Positions 10,990-22,906 of a stretch of DNA of 64,000 nucleotides are shown here, one piece after another (the stretch's first letter is position 1; every line of letters begins with the position of its first letter). The notes under the pieces are model-generated. The model ran no database searches. It worked only from the letters and a program-made list of their open reading frames with translations, and was not told where the DNA came from. This DNA comes from Clytia hemisphaerica (Eukaryota > Cnidaria > Hydrozoa > Leptothecata > Clytiidae). Position numbers and translations under genes: made by a program. Where the stretch lies: assembly GCA_902728285.1 (NCBI GenBank), contig CACVBU010000274.1, positions 1,131,132 to 1,195,131 on the forward strand, written 5' to 3'.

Positions 10990-13392
10990 GAGCTCCGTCA
11001 AATTGATTGCGATGGAAATCCGTTTAATTTTGACGTTTTTTGAATTATTGAACGAATTATTACATAAAAAATCTTTATAAAAAACGAAGCTGAAAATTCA
11101 CTAAATCTTAAGAACAAATTAAGAATAATCCTAAGCCCCACAGATTTCAGAAATTACTTAGAAAGAACTGATTTTAACAGATTTTAAACTCGTTTAAACC
11201 CATTTTATGTCTCTAGCTAAAGAACATCGTTAGAACATTTAACGAGCTTGAAAATTTCCAAAAAAAATAAGAACAGCACAGCCTAAACCATTTACTGGTT
11301 CTTATAAAAAATGTGTAAACGATTCAATGAGAAAAGTGAATTTACTGTACCAATGAAAAACATACAAGCGAAAAAAAAGTTCTCTATCTTACGGGCTATA
11401 TGGTATTGTATATAAAATTAGTGATAATTGATCAATTTTATGATTTTTACACATTTAATTTATATTTTTGTCTTTTTATCAGTCATTTTGATAACACTAA
11501 CAAAGTTCATTGAATCGATTTGCTAGACTGTATACGACGTTGTTTCAACATTCATCTAACGTTATGTGGACGTTATGAACGTTAGATGAACGTTGACACG
11601 ACGTTGTGATATCAGTTGGGTAGCCACCCTGTCAGCTTCTTTCTGGTGGAACTTTCTTAACGACCGGAATAAGAAAATTTGAAAACAAGAGAGAAAGAAA
11701 AAAAGCATAAGCATATAAAAATTGATAGGAGGGCATCAACCGCATAGCAAAAGTTAAACAAAAACAACTTGGGAAGGAAAACGATGTGGTTTTATTCGTT
11801 TGACAAGTGAACTATTGATATAAATCAAAAAGAGAAACTTTATGAATTTTGTTACGTTACTAAGCTACATAATTTCAAGAATATTTGAATTTGACGCAGT
11901 TTGTGAGATTTTCACAGTTCCTGCATTGTTAAAAAAAACGTTATGTCGAAGTTATGTCGGAATGGCGACAAATCTATATTGGTTAAATTCCGTTATTTTT
12001 CAAGACGTCACATTAATAAAGTTTTCCTTTGCTTATTCCGCTCACAATACAAACAAGGACTCACGAATATCTGAAAAGAACTAATTTTAGTGAGATCTAA
12101 TTTTGGGGAAAATTTGGTCCTAGCCTAGATTTTACCCCACCAAAAAAGGTTCTCTCAAACATCATTTTTCAGACATAAAAAGACCACATTTTTTGCTAAA
12201 AATGTGTGTTATTCGCCAAAACTTGCTCTCTAAAGGTATTATTAAAAAGACAAAGATAAATCTCAATTCTTATTATATTCATATCTTACATTATTTTCCA
12301 AGGATAATTTGTATGTACAATTTGATAAATACGGTATTATATAAAACTTTCTGTTATAAAGTTAAAATTAATTATGTTTATTCTGAGACAATTCACATAT
12401 CAACTCACAGCAGCGTGGTCAGGAGACTGGTAATGAAAAAGCAAGAAAAATTCTTTTCGACGACGGTATCGAAAACACAAGTGTAGGAGCGCTCTCGCAA
12501 AAAAATGGAAGATACCCTTGCATTAGATAATAAAATAAGGTCAATTAAATAGAACTATTCAAATGCTAAAATAGTTTACAGCGACGTCTACACAATATCA
12601 CTAAAAAAGGAATAGCTTAGGAGGCGGGACAAATCTGAAAAGGGTGGTTAGTCCGGGGTTGAGTAAGCAGTGGCGGAAATATTTACAGTCCAATGTGCGA
12701 GATCAAATCTCCCTTTCAAATTCATTACCTGTCCCCTAAAAAAACCGACCGCGCTGTTAAAGGTTGATATGTGTATTTTTACAGCTCACATCTTACGGAG
12801 AAAAATATTTGTTGTTTATCTTGATTGAAATCACGCAACGTCTCTTTCATTACTTCGTATCTCGTTTCACTCCAGGGTGCTAGAGTTTCGTTTTTCCGTT
12901 TTTTGCTTAAAGTCGGATGAGAATCGCCTTTGATGGAATCGCTTTAAACAAAGGCCTTCCCTTACTCTTCCAGGTAGAATTTTATCGAAATCTAGACCCT
13001 TATTTTTCGCATTTGTGTTGGAAGGTTGTGATCTTGTGTAGAATGTTCAAATGTCAAAAATTGTGTCTCGGGTGTAACTGGCATGTACATGACAATGACG
13101 TTCATTAAATATTATTTGAATGTTGACGAAATTAGATTGCTCGAGCGTTCGGTATTAAAAAACACTCACGATGATCTACGTAGTATTGTTGATATCTTAC
13201 CAATAAAAATGATCGGTAAGAAAATTCGTCGGCTAAAAATTCCCTCATTTTTAGCGACGAATTTTTCATTGATTATCGGTCTGATTACTTTATCGTCCTC
13301 AGTGTTTCTCTTATTTGGTGATAGGATTCTATACGGCCTCGTCAATGATCAAATGTTTCTATTCTCTTTTAACCTCCTTTGCTCGCTAACCT
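10990..13392. other. Intergenic stretch between SRCR gene and DAN-like gene
   Basis: AT-rich, with no recognised gene. A short palindromic cluster around 11525-11610 repeats AACGTTATGTGGACGTT-like words. Small frames at 11842-12084, 12193-12486 and 13083-13400 have biased composition, no domain and no splice support. Part of 12900-13392 may be 3' UTR of the minus-strand DAN-like gene. Confidence 0.4.
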
Positions 13393-14016
13393 TCATCTGA
13401 CTTTTAGATTGCCTCTTGGTGTTTTATTGGACATTGGTGTTTGTATGCTTCTCCGCCGCATGGGTACAGACGCACGGCATTTACAACTTTTCACAATAAG
13501 TACACTTTTCAGTTTATAGCCTCGTTTACGTCCTGGACATGTCAAACGAACTGGTCTGTATTTTACACGATCGTTTACGCAAGTTTGTATAAATTTTAAA
13601 TCTAATCCTTCATCACGACCGACATGCATGAATGAGTTACAAAAACCATAACATCCACGATTTGTTATCACTCTATCCTTACACCCCGGATGTTTTATGG
13701 TCTCTTTAAATTTGATGACTTGACAGTTTTGGTTTTGAGTTATGTTGAGTTTGTAAACAGTGTGGCCGCCGCTGATTGGTAGAACTGGCCTCTTCTTATT
13801 GTTCAACCTTTCAGAATCCTTTAAGGGTGGTCTGCCGATAGACCCTGTAGCCTTTTTAAAGGTCTCTTTTAAAGACATCGGAAATCTCGGTCGACCTCCT
13901 GAAGACTTCCCGCGCATGTCGATGCGATCGAATTTTTCACCAAATGTTAAGGAAAACAAATCTAACGTGCAAGCCAGGAAAATGAATTTAACCACTGTGG
14001 ATTTCATAAAGTTCAT
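13393..14016 (-). CDS. Secreted DAN/gremlin-like cystine-knot protein
   Basis: A single-exon 207-residue protein. The frame opens 44 codons further upstream, but the internal Met at 14016 starts a good signal peptide (MNFMKSTVVKFIFLACTLDL), so that start is preferred. Residues about 98-180 form a C-terminal cystine-knot domain: eight Cys, the ring motif CYGFC (C-x-G-x-C) followed by NSF as in gremlin, a late LTCPG and a terminal CKC. DAN-family proteins bind BMPs outside the cell and block signalling, so a BMP-antagonist role is inferred. A basic Arg/Lys-rich linker precedes the knot and a basic tail follows. The Cys after FIQT lacks the close second partner seen in gremlin and NBL1. Exact orthology (gremlin, NBL1, cerberus) is not settled. 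Confidence 0.8.
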   Translation of the reverse strand: MNFMKSTVVKFIFLACTLDLFSLTFGEKFDRIDMRGKSSGGRPRFPMSLKETFKKATGSIGRPPLKDSERLNNKKRPVLPISGGHTVYKLNITQNQNCQVIKFKETIKHPGCKDRVITNRGCYGFCNSFMHVGRDEGLDLKFIQTCVNDRVKYRPVRLTCPGRKRGYKLKSVLIVKSCKCRASVPMRRRSIQTPMSNKTPRGNLKVR

Positions 14017-14980
14017 AATTTTACCAATATCAAAGTCTCGACTAACCAAGGAACATTTATAACAGGCAAGTGACCCAGACTCTGAATGAACAATATCGTT
14101 TAGTCCGTTATAAACAAAACCAGCTACAACCATTACGTTATAGACCAAACATTACAACTATCCAGTTAAGGTTTCTCACGTAGTACCAAAGCTTATAAGC
14201 AAACGATTTTGGAGAATGTCACTTTATCTCTCACTTGAATTCACTCCCGAAGCCTTCCTTCCCAAACAAAAACAAAAACAACAAAAAAACCAAAAGCGGC
14301 GTCACTTGATAAGTGTAACTAGAAAAAAAAAGTCAAAACCACCAAAATAGCTCATTAATCAAATTGATTTAATAGCGTTGAAATGACACTCTTGTTCATT
14401 AAAAGATGCCAAAATAGCATTCTTCTTAACTAGATCTTAAGTAGAAAAGATCTCTGTAATACACAGAAGTACTTCAAAGTGATTGGTTAATATGCAAACA
14501 AAACATTTGAATAGGAAACCCACAACGTTTGTTCAGGAACCCACTTTTCGAAAAAAATTCACACGTTTTTGTTCCATACAGGATGGCAATAAATCATTAG
14601 TTGTTTCTGACAGACTTTTATAAATAGCAAATGGACCAATATATTTTCACTTATAAGTCTTCAACTCCTACGTAACTCGTCTTGCTTTTGTCAGTTTCAC
14701 ACAATAAATTGATTATAGATATCATATAAATATCATAAGTTCGAACGCTCTCTAATTCGATTTTCAAGGGAGCCTTATCGACCGGTAGAGCGTCGCTTAT
14801 GAGGATTACTTGCTCACGCTTGCTTTTAATTCTAGAGAAATTTCGAAAATCCGTAAAATTCCAGCCAAAAAACAAACAAATGAAGGCTCAAGGTAATGCC
14901 TAGCACATGCTTGATTTTTTCCATATCTGAGCTTAGATATGCTTATTAGTGTAACGTTGAATTAGAGAATTTTGACTGTA
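14017..14980. other. Upstream region of the DAN-like gene
   Basis: No gene seen. Probably holds promoter or 5' UTR of the minus-strand cystine-knot gene. No TATA box in the expected place was convincing. Confidence 0.4.
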
Positions 14981-15390
14981 AGGGCCAGGGCAAACCAGTC
15001 CAACATTTCATCCAACATGTTTTTCCAAAAAACTTGCGTTGAATGAAGCAAAAATCAAGGCCGGGGCAAACCGATCCAACATTTCATCCGACATGACTTG
15101 GAAAAAAAATGAAAATTCAAAAAATAAAGAAAAAAGTACCACCAAACCAATCCAACACGAAAAATTACACAATTCAATGAGAGAGCTTCTTTGATCTCGC
15201 CGCAAATGTTGGATGAAATGTTTGATGGCGATCAAACTTCATCCAACACCGTCCAACACGATTTTTTCTTCTTTTTTTGAATTTTCATTTTTTTCCAAAA
15301 AATTGAATTGATGCAAACCGGTCCAACATTTCATCCAACATCAGAAAAAAGGCATGTTGGATGAAATGTTGGATTGGTTTGCCCTGGCCT
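14981..15390. mobile_element. 410-bp inverted-repeat MITE with TA duplication
   Basis: Ends AGGGCCAGGGCAAACCAGTC and its near-perfect reverse complement (GGTTTGCCCTGGCCT), flanked by TA at 14979-14980 and 15391-15392. The phrase CCAACATTTCATCCAACAT occurs several times inside in both orientations. Non-coding. Confidence 0.8.
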
Positions 15391-15517
15391 TAATTGAAAC
15401 TACTATATGCTCATGCAGAGGAGCTATTCACACTATGATATCTTATATTGAAATCGTCAGTTAGGTAAGTAATGGATTTTTTTTGGGTTCCTTACGTATA
15501 TCAGTACACACGTTTTT

Positions 15518-15663
15518 TATAAGAACAAGTTAAGAACATTTTTAAGGTTTTGAGGAAAATGGACAAAAATACTCCAAAAATGTTTCAAATAAGAACATGT
15601 TAAGAACATTTTTAGGCTAGAACTGAAAAAGTTAAGAACATCTGAAAGCTTCAAAAATTTTGG
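15518..15663. repeat. Dispersed 'TTAAGAACATTTTTAGGCT' repeat
   Basis: Two tandem-like units containing GTTAAGAACATTTTTA, the clearest copy of the dispersed repeat also seen near 8519, 45290 (reverse), 54960 and 63222. Confidence 0.45.
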
Positions 15664-16590
15664 ATCTTTTTATTAAAAAATTTATATCAGAAAACTAAGT
15701 AGCCAATCATCTCAAACTTTTTACAACATACCATCAAATACTTGTATCCTCTTTGAGCCAACTATGTAATATTCACACGACTATTTTGATAATTGTTTAT
15801 TTTGGAACATTGTGACGTGTGACCAAGTACAGACTATTATTAAAAATCTTCAATTAGGACCTCCTTCGTGAAAACCTCAACTAAAGAGCCTAAACAACAG
15901 AGATTATTGGGCAACATTCAGAGAAGCTAATTATCTACAACTGTCAATCATGATTTTAAAGGGACATTAAAGTAGTAAAATGTAAACATTGCGCGAGCCA
16001 CGTGTCATTAAAGAGAACAATTAAAATCACGTGTCCAAAACAAACTTGTAAAACAATTGAACAATCAAAATTAGCCATATTTGGTTTGATTTTTTATTTT
16101 GACATGTGATATTTGTTTTGATTTTGTATCTGCTGCATACAGTTTGTTTACAAATTTCGCAAGTACTGTTATGTCCCTTTAATGCTCTTGTTTGATATTG
16201 GATAATTTAGTTAACTTAATATCAGTGATTTCATTTCACCAAATTAGCAATAGCATTTTCAGATATCTTCAGATAAATACCTAAAATAGAAGGGAAAAAT
16301 TGACCCGGAGGGATTTCACCGAAGGACTTTAGGTTCTTATGAACTGATTTGCTTCAAATGCTTTTAAATTGCATACCAATGGATTCAGATATTCATGTTT
16401 GAAAATATACTAAAAAGCAAGCAAAATTTCTGTATCAAAAGTTACAGCCAACATGTGCTGAAGTACTACCAATATTTCTCAACCCAACTTCGATAAAAAT
16501 GCCATTATGAAAATATAAACATTAGTTAGTATACATGATTTTTCATCAGCGTGGGGCTTTCAGTTATACTAGGTGGGTCAATAATGAGCT

Positions 16591-17468
16591 ACGATAATGC
16601 AGTGAAAATTCAAAGCACTTTTCTGTGGCCGTTATACGGCCAGAAAACTCAATTTTAAATTGAGTTTTGAAACTCAATATTTGAAGAAAAAAAATTTTTT
16701 GAGTCATAAAAAGTCGGAAAAATATAGACATTAAACTTTAGTAAACAATAGTCAAAGTTATTTACTCTATAATCAAAGGTAAGCTCAATTTCTCTCATTC
16801 TTTCTATCTTTTATTGATTTACTAAGAAGGCCGCTAGAAATATGTCCCATTTTCTGATCAATTTTTCCTTTATATTCACTTTTAAAACTCCAGATTTGTT
16901 AGAATAATATCGAGTCGAAAGTACATTCCACAATGTTTGCTCCTTTTTTATTTTGAAATCTTACTTTAATAAATAAAGCTTTGTTTCTTTTGTTCTTGAA
17001 GCATTTCTTTTCTTCTCCAAGCATTTCTTTCAATCAGGGGCCGTAAGCTTTAACAAAGACCTGTTTTAACCAGTCTAGAAGGGCTAATTTTCAAAAATTT
17101 TCTCCCGTCGACGCCAACCATCGTGGCGCCTCCTTTGACACTAATTAAGGGACACTAAACTACGGCCCTATCACCCTAACACCTACCACTTTCAAAGTGG
17201 AGCCGCGGCCCCTATATGGATATGGTTATGGTTATGGCATGGTTAAAGTGTATTCTACTATAGTTACTAGTAAACGATAATTTTGTTTATGTTACGAAGA
17301 AAAGTACTTATTTTTGTTGCATTTTAATTCTTGATATCATTAATAAACTCTTAACTAGGAGTCCGTCAGGGGGGGGTCTCAGATAATAGCAATGGCATGG
17401 CTGAAACTCAATTTCTAGATCAAAAAACGGCCAGTGGGAAAAGTGCTTGGAATTTTGCCTGGATAATG
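16591..17468. mobile_element. Inverted-repeat element, AAGCACTT...GGCCGTT family
   Basis: The left end (GCAGTGAAAATTCAAAGCAC, then GGCCGTTATACGGCC) pairs imperfectly with the right end (GTGCTTGGAATTTTGCCTGG). A shorter relative with the same ends lies at 45413-45722. Non-coding; target duplication not resolved. Confidence 0.5.
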
Positions 17469-17668
17469 GTAAAATAACTCCCGATCATTATTTATCGTTT
17501 GATATTTACAATACTCGACACTACAGAATGGAAGAATAACTTTTCTGACTTCACTACGTGTAAATAAACAAATTTCAAGGGTTTGGATGCCATTAAAGAT
17601 CATGTGTACGAATCCTTTTCTTTTACTTTTTGTATCGATAATGACCGAAATGATTCAATAACACCTTA

Positions 17669-17901
17669 CAGTGCCGTAGGAAGCATTTTCATATTGAGGG
17701 GGCTGAAGTTTAGTGACACCGCGAGGGCCGAGGGGGGAAATTTTGAAAATTTGAGCTCTAGATTGCTTGAAAATGCACTCAATTGTGACAATTATGACAA
17801 ATTAAAAAAGAAAAACTTTGCATTTTGCAAAATAACCATTTTTGAAAAAATTATTGGGGGGGGCATAGCCCCCCCTTGCCCCCCCAGTTGCTACGGCACT
17901 G
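17669..17901. mobile_element. 233-bp inverted-repeat element with 5-bp duplication
   Basis: Ends CAGTGCCGTAG and CTACGGCACTG are perfect 11-bp inverted repeats, flanked by CCTTA at 17664-17668 and 17902-17906. The interior has a G-run/C-run palindrome near 17855-17886. No coding capacity. Confidence 0.75.
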
Positions 17902-17906
17902 CCTTA

Positions 17907-19150
17907 TTCGCTCATTATTGTTCCGTATTGGGGCCTCTAAGTATAATATACAGTTGACGATCTCTAATTCGACGTTCTACTATTCGATAAGTCCCTAATT
18001 CGATGAAAATCCAATTCCCCTTGAAGATCGAATTAGAGAGCATCACACTTTTCAAGGCATGAAGAAAAGTTTATTGCATTGATGGGAAAAATATTCAAAA
18101 CATGTAGCAAGTACATATCGCGGCTTCTTTGATAGATATTTAGATTTCCTTTCAAATGAAACTTTAATTTTCATTGTGTCTTCGTCCAATTGATACCTCG
18201 TTATTTGATTAATTTTCAATTTAATCAGGATGGAGAAGCTACCTTGATCCTAATAAGGATCAAACAGAGTGTGCCGCTTTCGGTTTAACATAAAAATTCC
18301 AAATATTTAACGACGCAATATATATGTGAAAGAGTTAATATTTCCCTTAAAAAAAATTGTACATTTCACCGAAATTTAACTCTAAGATTTTAACTTCTCG
18401 TAGCTTAACAAACTCATGGAAAAGATTTTGTATCATAATTTCATAGCAAGAGCAGTAGTAAAAACAGTAGAACTTATATGTTAGATTTGGACATAATCCA
18501 CAATTCGCAAGTTACATAATACGGGTGATCATAATCAACGGACAGTAATTTCAATATCCTTCTAGTGTCCGCTAAGCAAAGGCTCTATGATAGAGTTTTG
18601 CTATTTTACATTTTATGTTTTTCTGATTTCTCTAGAAGGTATTATTCCTTTGTCCCATTTCCTTGGTTAACCACAAGCTTGCGCAAATGTGTTATATTCC
18701 TTTTCAAATATTTTTGAAATTAAATTTTTCCGTTACCCAGATATTCTAACAATTCGCACATTTCTATTAAAATGCGCTTTTGAAGTCGTTAGTAAACCAA
18801 AATAGCTCGCTAATATGTCATTAATTTTTGAAAAATATGACAGTAAAATGTCTACCGATGCTCATTAGGTTGGAGACATGACGCTATTAATGAAAATTGT
18901 TTGTTAATTAGTTTTTAATTTATTGTCAAGCTATAAATTTTACAGCACCTCTCGCATATTAAGAAAGAAATGCCGATTTTCTTAATCTATGCTCTATCCG
19001 GAGGAAAATTTTGACAATCCTTTAATAAATTTCTATTTTTAAAACCTGCCCGCTTCTTATATAATCGATGTAACGGTCTCAAACACTTTCCATCTTTGCT
19101 GCATACGCCACACCCTGCTCTTAATTATCTTTTCAACGGTTATATGATTT
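17907..19150. other. Gene-free AT-rich stretch
   Basis: No supported gene or RNA. The start contains a short segment with phrases such as CTCTAATTCGA and ATTCGATAAGTCC, like those common in decayed mobile elements. Confidence 0.35.
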
Positions 19151-19159
19151 ATTAGCATA

Positions 19160-19400
19160 CACCTTTTCGACCGTAGTCGTTAATTGCCGCGCGGGCATTT
19201 TTCATCCGCTTAATCCCACTAAAACTGTCCCAGTCCTTTTTTCGCACCTAGAGACAATAGAAAAATGTGTCAAAAAAGGATTGGATCGAGTATAGGGGGT
19301 AATAAGATAGTTAAATGCCACGCGCCTGACCGCGCAAAATGGCAAGCAAAATAAGTTTCGTGCATGTTTAAAGCGAATGGACTTTGATCTTTAATCGTGT
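19160..19400. mobile_element. Decayed copy of the CACCTTTTCGACCGTAGTCG hairpin MITE
   Basis: Shares with 46611-46789 the end CACCTTTTCGACCGTAGTCG preceded by TA, the CGCGCGGGCATTTTT block, the ATCCCACTAAAAC block and a central CACCTA-GACAATAGAAAAAT. The right arm is badly diverged, so the end is approximate. Confidence 0.6.
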
Positions 19401-19539
19401 TCATTCTGCATACACCCTCACACCCTGTAAGGATCATTTTGGAAAGAATTTGAGATGAAGAGCAGACATTTCCATATATCGGTTCAATAATTGCTTTCAT
19501 TCAGATCCTTTGTAGTGCTAAAAACTATATCTACTTATT

Positions 19540-20240
19540 CTACTTGACTAAATTTTCGAGGGCAAGAGATTTGGTTATGAAAATAATATCATCCCAATGT
19601 TTGAAAAAGCACTTATTATTTCCTTTTGACAACTTTTGGTGCAAAATTTGTAATACAAATCGAGATTTGAATGAAGAGACGTGCTCATTCAAGTCCGGTT
19701 TGAGCTCCCTTACGATCAGCGTTTCTTTTATATAAAGCTCTTCATCGATCCGATAATTACTATTATGTAAAACTTTCATATTATCTATGGAAAAATCATG
19801 ATTTTCAGTCATTATGTGAGTTGTAACGGTGGAGGGTTTGTCGGGGTTACAATGTTCTTTATATCTGGTGACGACATGTCTTTTGGTCTTACCCACGTAG
19901 AAGGAATTGCAATTTGTGCAGTGCATTCAATACACAATCCAAGCACGAAACCTTTAAAGGTATTTTATCTTTGAAATTAAACAAATGTGCAATCCGAAGA
20001 GTGGTGCAAAATTTGACCTTAAGATCAATTTGCGGGTATGTAACCCTAAACAGTGCCAATAGACATTGAAAATAAATCTTTTAATCCTCAGGAATAGAAC
20101 CGTGATTCGAAAGGATTTTTGACCAGATTCCAACCTCATCTGGAGGTAGGTTGAAGTTGTCCCTAGTCTAGTTCGAGGTTTTAAGAGTCTATCTAAATAC
20201 TCATGGTCACTGGATGGTTTTATTAACGACAAGCATTCAA
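19540..20240 (-). pseudogene. Penelope-like element remnant with GIY-YIG endonuclease
   Basis: The 128-codon frame at 19540-19926 contains the GIY-YIG-type core 'CNSFYVGKTKRHVVTRYKEH' and 'TTHIMTENHDF', ending 'YIKETLIVRELKPDLN', as in the C-terminal endonuclease of Penelope-like retroelements. Upstream the sequence goes on in another frame ('KDKIPLKVSCLDCVLNA'), so a frameshift separates it from the RT part; at most RT tail debris remains to about 20240. It is inactive. Confidence 0.75.
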
Positions 20241-20589
20241 AAGGAAGTGTATTAAACCGAAAAGCAAATTACTGTCAGGTCGTGCAAAAATTAATTTTAT
20301 AATTACCCTTGTTCCTTTTTACGTTTATTTCTTGGCACATATACTTGTTGTTTACTACTTTCTCATCAACTCAGACAATCTTGTCGCTAAGTTTTGGCAA
20401 GTAATTCTAACATACCATGCATGATTTTGATTGCTTGGAAATTGAAAGTGTCAAACGCAACGAACTTTACGGAGAGCTTGCCTTATGTCCTTATACATTA
20501 CTTTCATATTATTTGTTGGAGGATTTGAACGGTGCGTCTCAGAGGTTACATATTCCAAATAACTCTGAAAACAAAATACTGGTTGACCC

Positions 20590-21464
20590 TATAAAGTATT
20601 AAAAAACGACAAAAAAACAGCCTTTTGTCGATCAACCAGCAATAAACTTTGTTTGATATCTTTCGATTGAATGAAAATTGTGTCACTGAAATGAACTCTG
20701 ATATTAGCGTAATTGAGAAATGGTCGCTGGATTCGAACTTGATATTTAACGCCAGAAAAACTAAATCGATGCTCTTTGCCACATCTCAAATGGCAAGGAG
20801 GCATAATTTTAAATTCGAAATCAAGTCAAATAACGAAAATGTGATTGAGCGTGTTCCCCTATTCAAGCAATTAGGAATCATCTTCACCGAAAACCTAACA
20901 TGGAATGAACATGTCAAAAAAATCGTCACTAAAGCATATGGCACGCTGAAGAGTCTATCCCTCATCAAACGATATTTACCATACCGTGTACGACACCAGT
21001 TGGCAGAATCTCTTGTATTGAGTAAAATAGACTATGGTAATACCGTAATTCACAACGCACCACAATATCTATTCAACCAATTACAACGAGTCCAAAATGC
21101 CACAGCTAGCTTCGTCCGGAAGAGCTACTCTCGCAAGTCTGACGTAATAGATATGAAATGGCTACCTGTCAAAGAACGGACCGAATACAGTTTGGCTAGA
21201 CTTGCGTGGAAATCAGTGAATATGAATGACTGGCCCAAATTCCTCCCTATGGAGATATATGTGCAAGCCAAGACTCGAACGGATGTAATTGGTGGAACTA
21301 AATTGCGTGAAACTTGTAATGTTAGTGGTTCCTTTAAATCTGAAGCTTCTAAAATTTTTAATGAACTACCTGTTAACTATCGTGACTCAGAAACCTACAA
21401 AGCCTTTTGTCAAGAAACAAAAAAATATTTTTTCGACAAAGCCCTAGCTAGGAGCTTGCAGTAG
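20590..21464 (+). pseudogene. 5'-truncated CR1/jockey-type LINE, RT C-terminal part
   Basis: An open frame at 20649-21464 (271 codons) encodes the part of a LINE RT just after the catalytic FADD motif: 'EKWSLDSNLIFNARKTKSML', 'FKQLGIIFTENLTWNEHVKK', 'AESLVLSKIDYGNTVIHNAP', 'LQRVQNATASFVRKSYSR' and the end of ORF2. The region before 20649 is frameshifted, and the element is cut off 5' near 20590, as expected from incomplete target-primed reverse transcription. No endonuclease or full RT core is present. The open frame and modest decay suggest a fairly recent copy. Confidence 0.8.
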
Positions 21465-22906
21465 TACCTCTTTCTACAAACTGTAGTCCCTGCATCGCTA
21501 CTCGCTATTTCCTAGCTGGTGCTTTCTGTGTTATATTATTTCTTAGACCTAGTTTTAGTCTAATTCTCGATTTGATTCAGGCACCATTTTAGTTTTAAAT
21601 TTAATTTTGACTTCAATTCTTCCAATATCGCTACTCGTAGTCTCCATTCTGATCTTAGATTTAGCCCATCTGTTCTTAGGTTTAATTAGTTTGTAGATCT
21701 TCTTCAGTGCATATGACTTTATTATATTTCTAGTTCTATGACTATGAAGTTTTTTTTCTATTTGATGTTTAATTATTTTCGATTAATTTAATTTAGATAG
21801 TTGATAGCGCACTTATTTATGTCAAAATACTGGTCGTGTTTTGCAAGGTCCAGTACACTTTTACACAGCCTTCGGTGTTGCAATCTATGCAAGTTTTGCT
21901 CATTCTATCTTACGCTCTGTCGTGATTCTATCTCGCCGAGTTCTTAGATCTATTTTGTCGCTTACTTTACCTCTAGCCACCAATACCACTTGAACCTTAG
22001 CCTAGACTAGCTTATAACATTATGTTAGTTTTTTTTTTTAAATATATCGTAAATTTTTTATAATAGCACACATTGCGATGGCCTCAGCTAGCATACTCAG
22101 ATACTCGGATTTGTTTAGGTTTTAGTCTAGCTCTACCACTATTCACATTTTACCCCTCAATCCTAATCATTTCATTCATCATACTAGCCCGCCGCTTCGT
22201 CCCTATCTGCTTGTCCGCATACGGCCCCAATTTTTCTTCAGTATACTACCAGGTTATTTTTCAATTTCTTATTTTTTTCTAGACATTGCACATATATTAT
22301 ATACAGAATTTTCAGGTGAAGAGCCAATTGTAAATTTTGGAAATGCCAGAATTATATCATTATTATAATTATTATTATGAATATTTTTGAAAAATCTTTT
22401 CACAGTGATGATATGATCTGAAATTGAAGAATCACTCCTGTGAAAATGGTAATTACACCACATTTCTATAAGAAGTTGATTTTTTTCTTCTTCATTTTTC
22501 ATTTTCATTTTCATTTTTTTCCCCAAATTTTTTACTTGATAATATTCCACTCACAAATATCTTTTTAACGAACCCGAAATCGCAACTTGATACGAATTCT
22601 ATCAAAGGTTACAGCCATTTTTGTCTCAGCTGGAAATTATTTTGAGACAGACTTTAGATGATGATATAGAAATATTTATCCGCATTTCGTGGCTCTTGTT
22701 TGATTAAGCGGCGGTCTACGAAGATAGAGCCCTGTCACGGCTAGAAAATCTTTGTATCGGTATTTACGTACTCGATGGGACGGCGGACTACGTGGTTGAA
22801 TTCAGTTACGGCCTGAATTAAAGCACCAGAAACTGAGCGTACAAAGAATCATTGTACGTATTATACGAAAACCGGCACAAAATGAAGTGCTGAACTGTCT
22901 GGAAAT
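21465..22906. other. Probable LINE 3' tail, then target region of the next element
   Basis: 21465-22260 is rich in TAGTTTTAGTCTA-like words and probably holds 3' UTR of the preceding LINE; no end was defined. A 69-codon frame at 22073-22282 is hydrophobic by T/C composition only. 22700-22906 is unique-looking sequence ending at the left copy of the 13-bp target duplication. Confidence 0.35.

Noticed and set aside
14760..14830. tRNA-like A-box phrase (GGTAGAGCG)
   Set aside because: No matching B box or cloverleaf could be formed.
22073..22282. Hydrophobic frame recalling a mitochondrial membrane protein
   Set aside because: Hydrophobicity follows from T/C-rich composition; it lies in a probable LINE 3' region with no motif.
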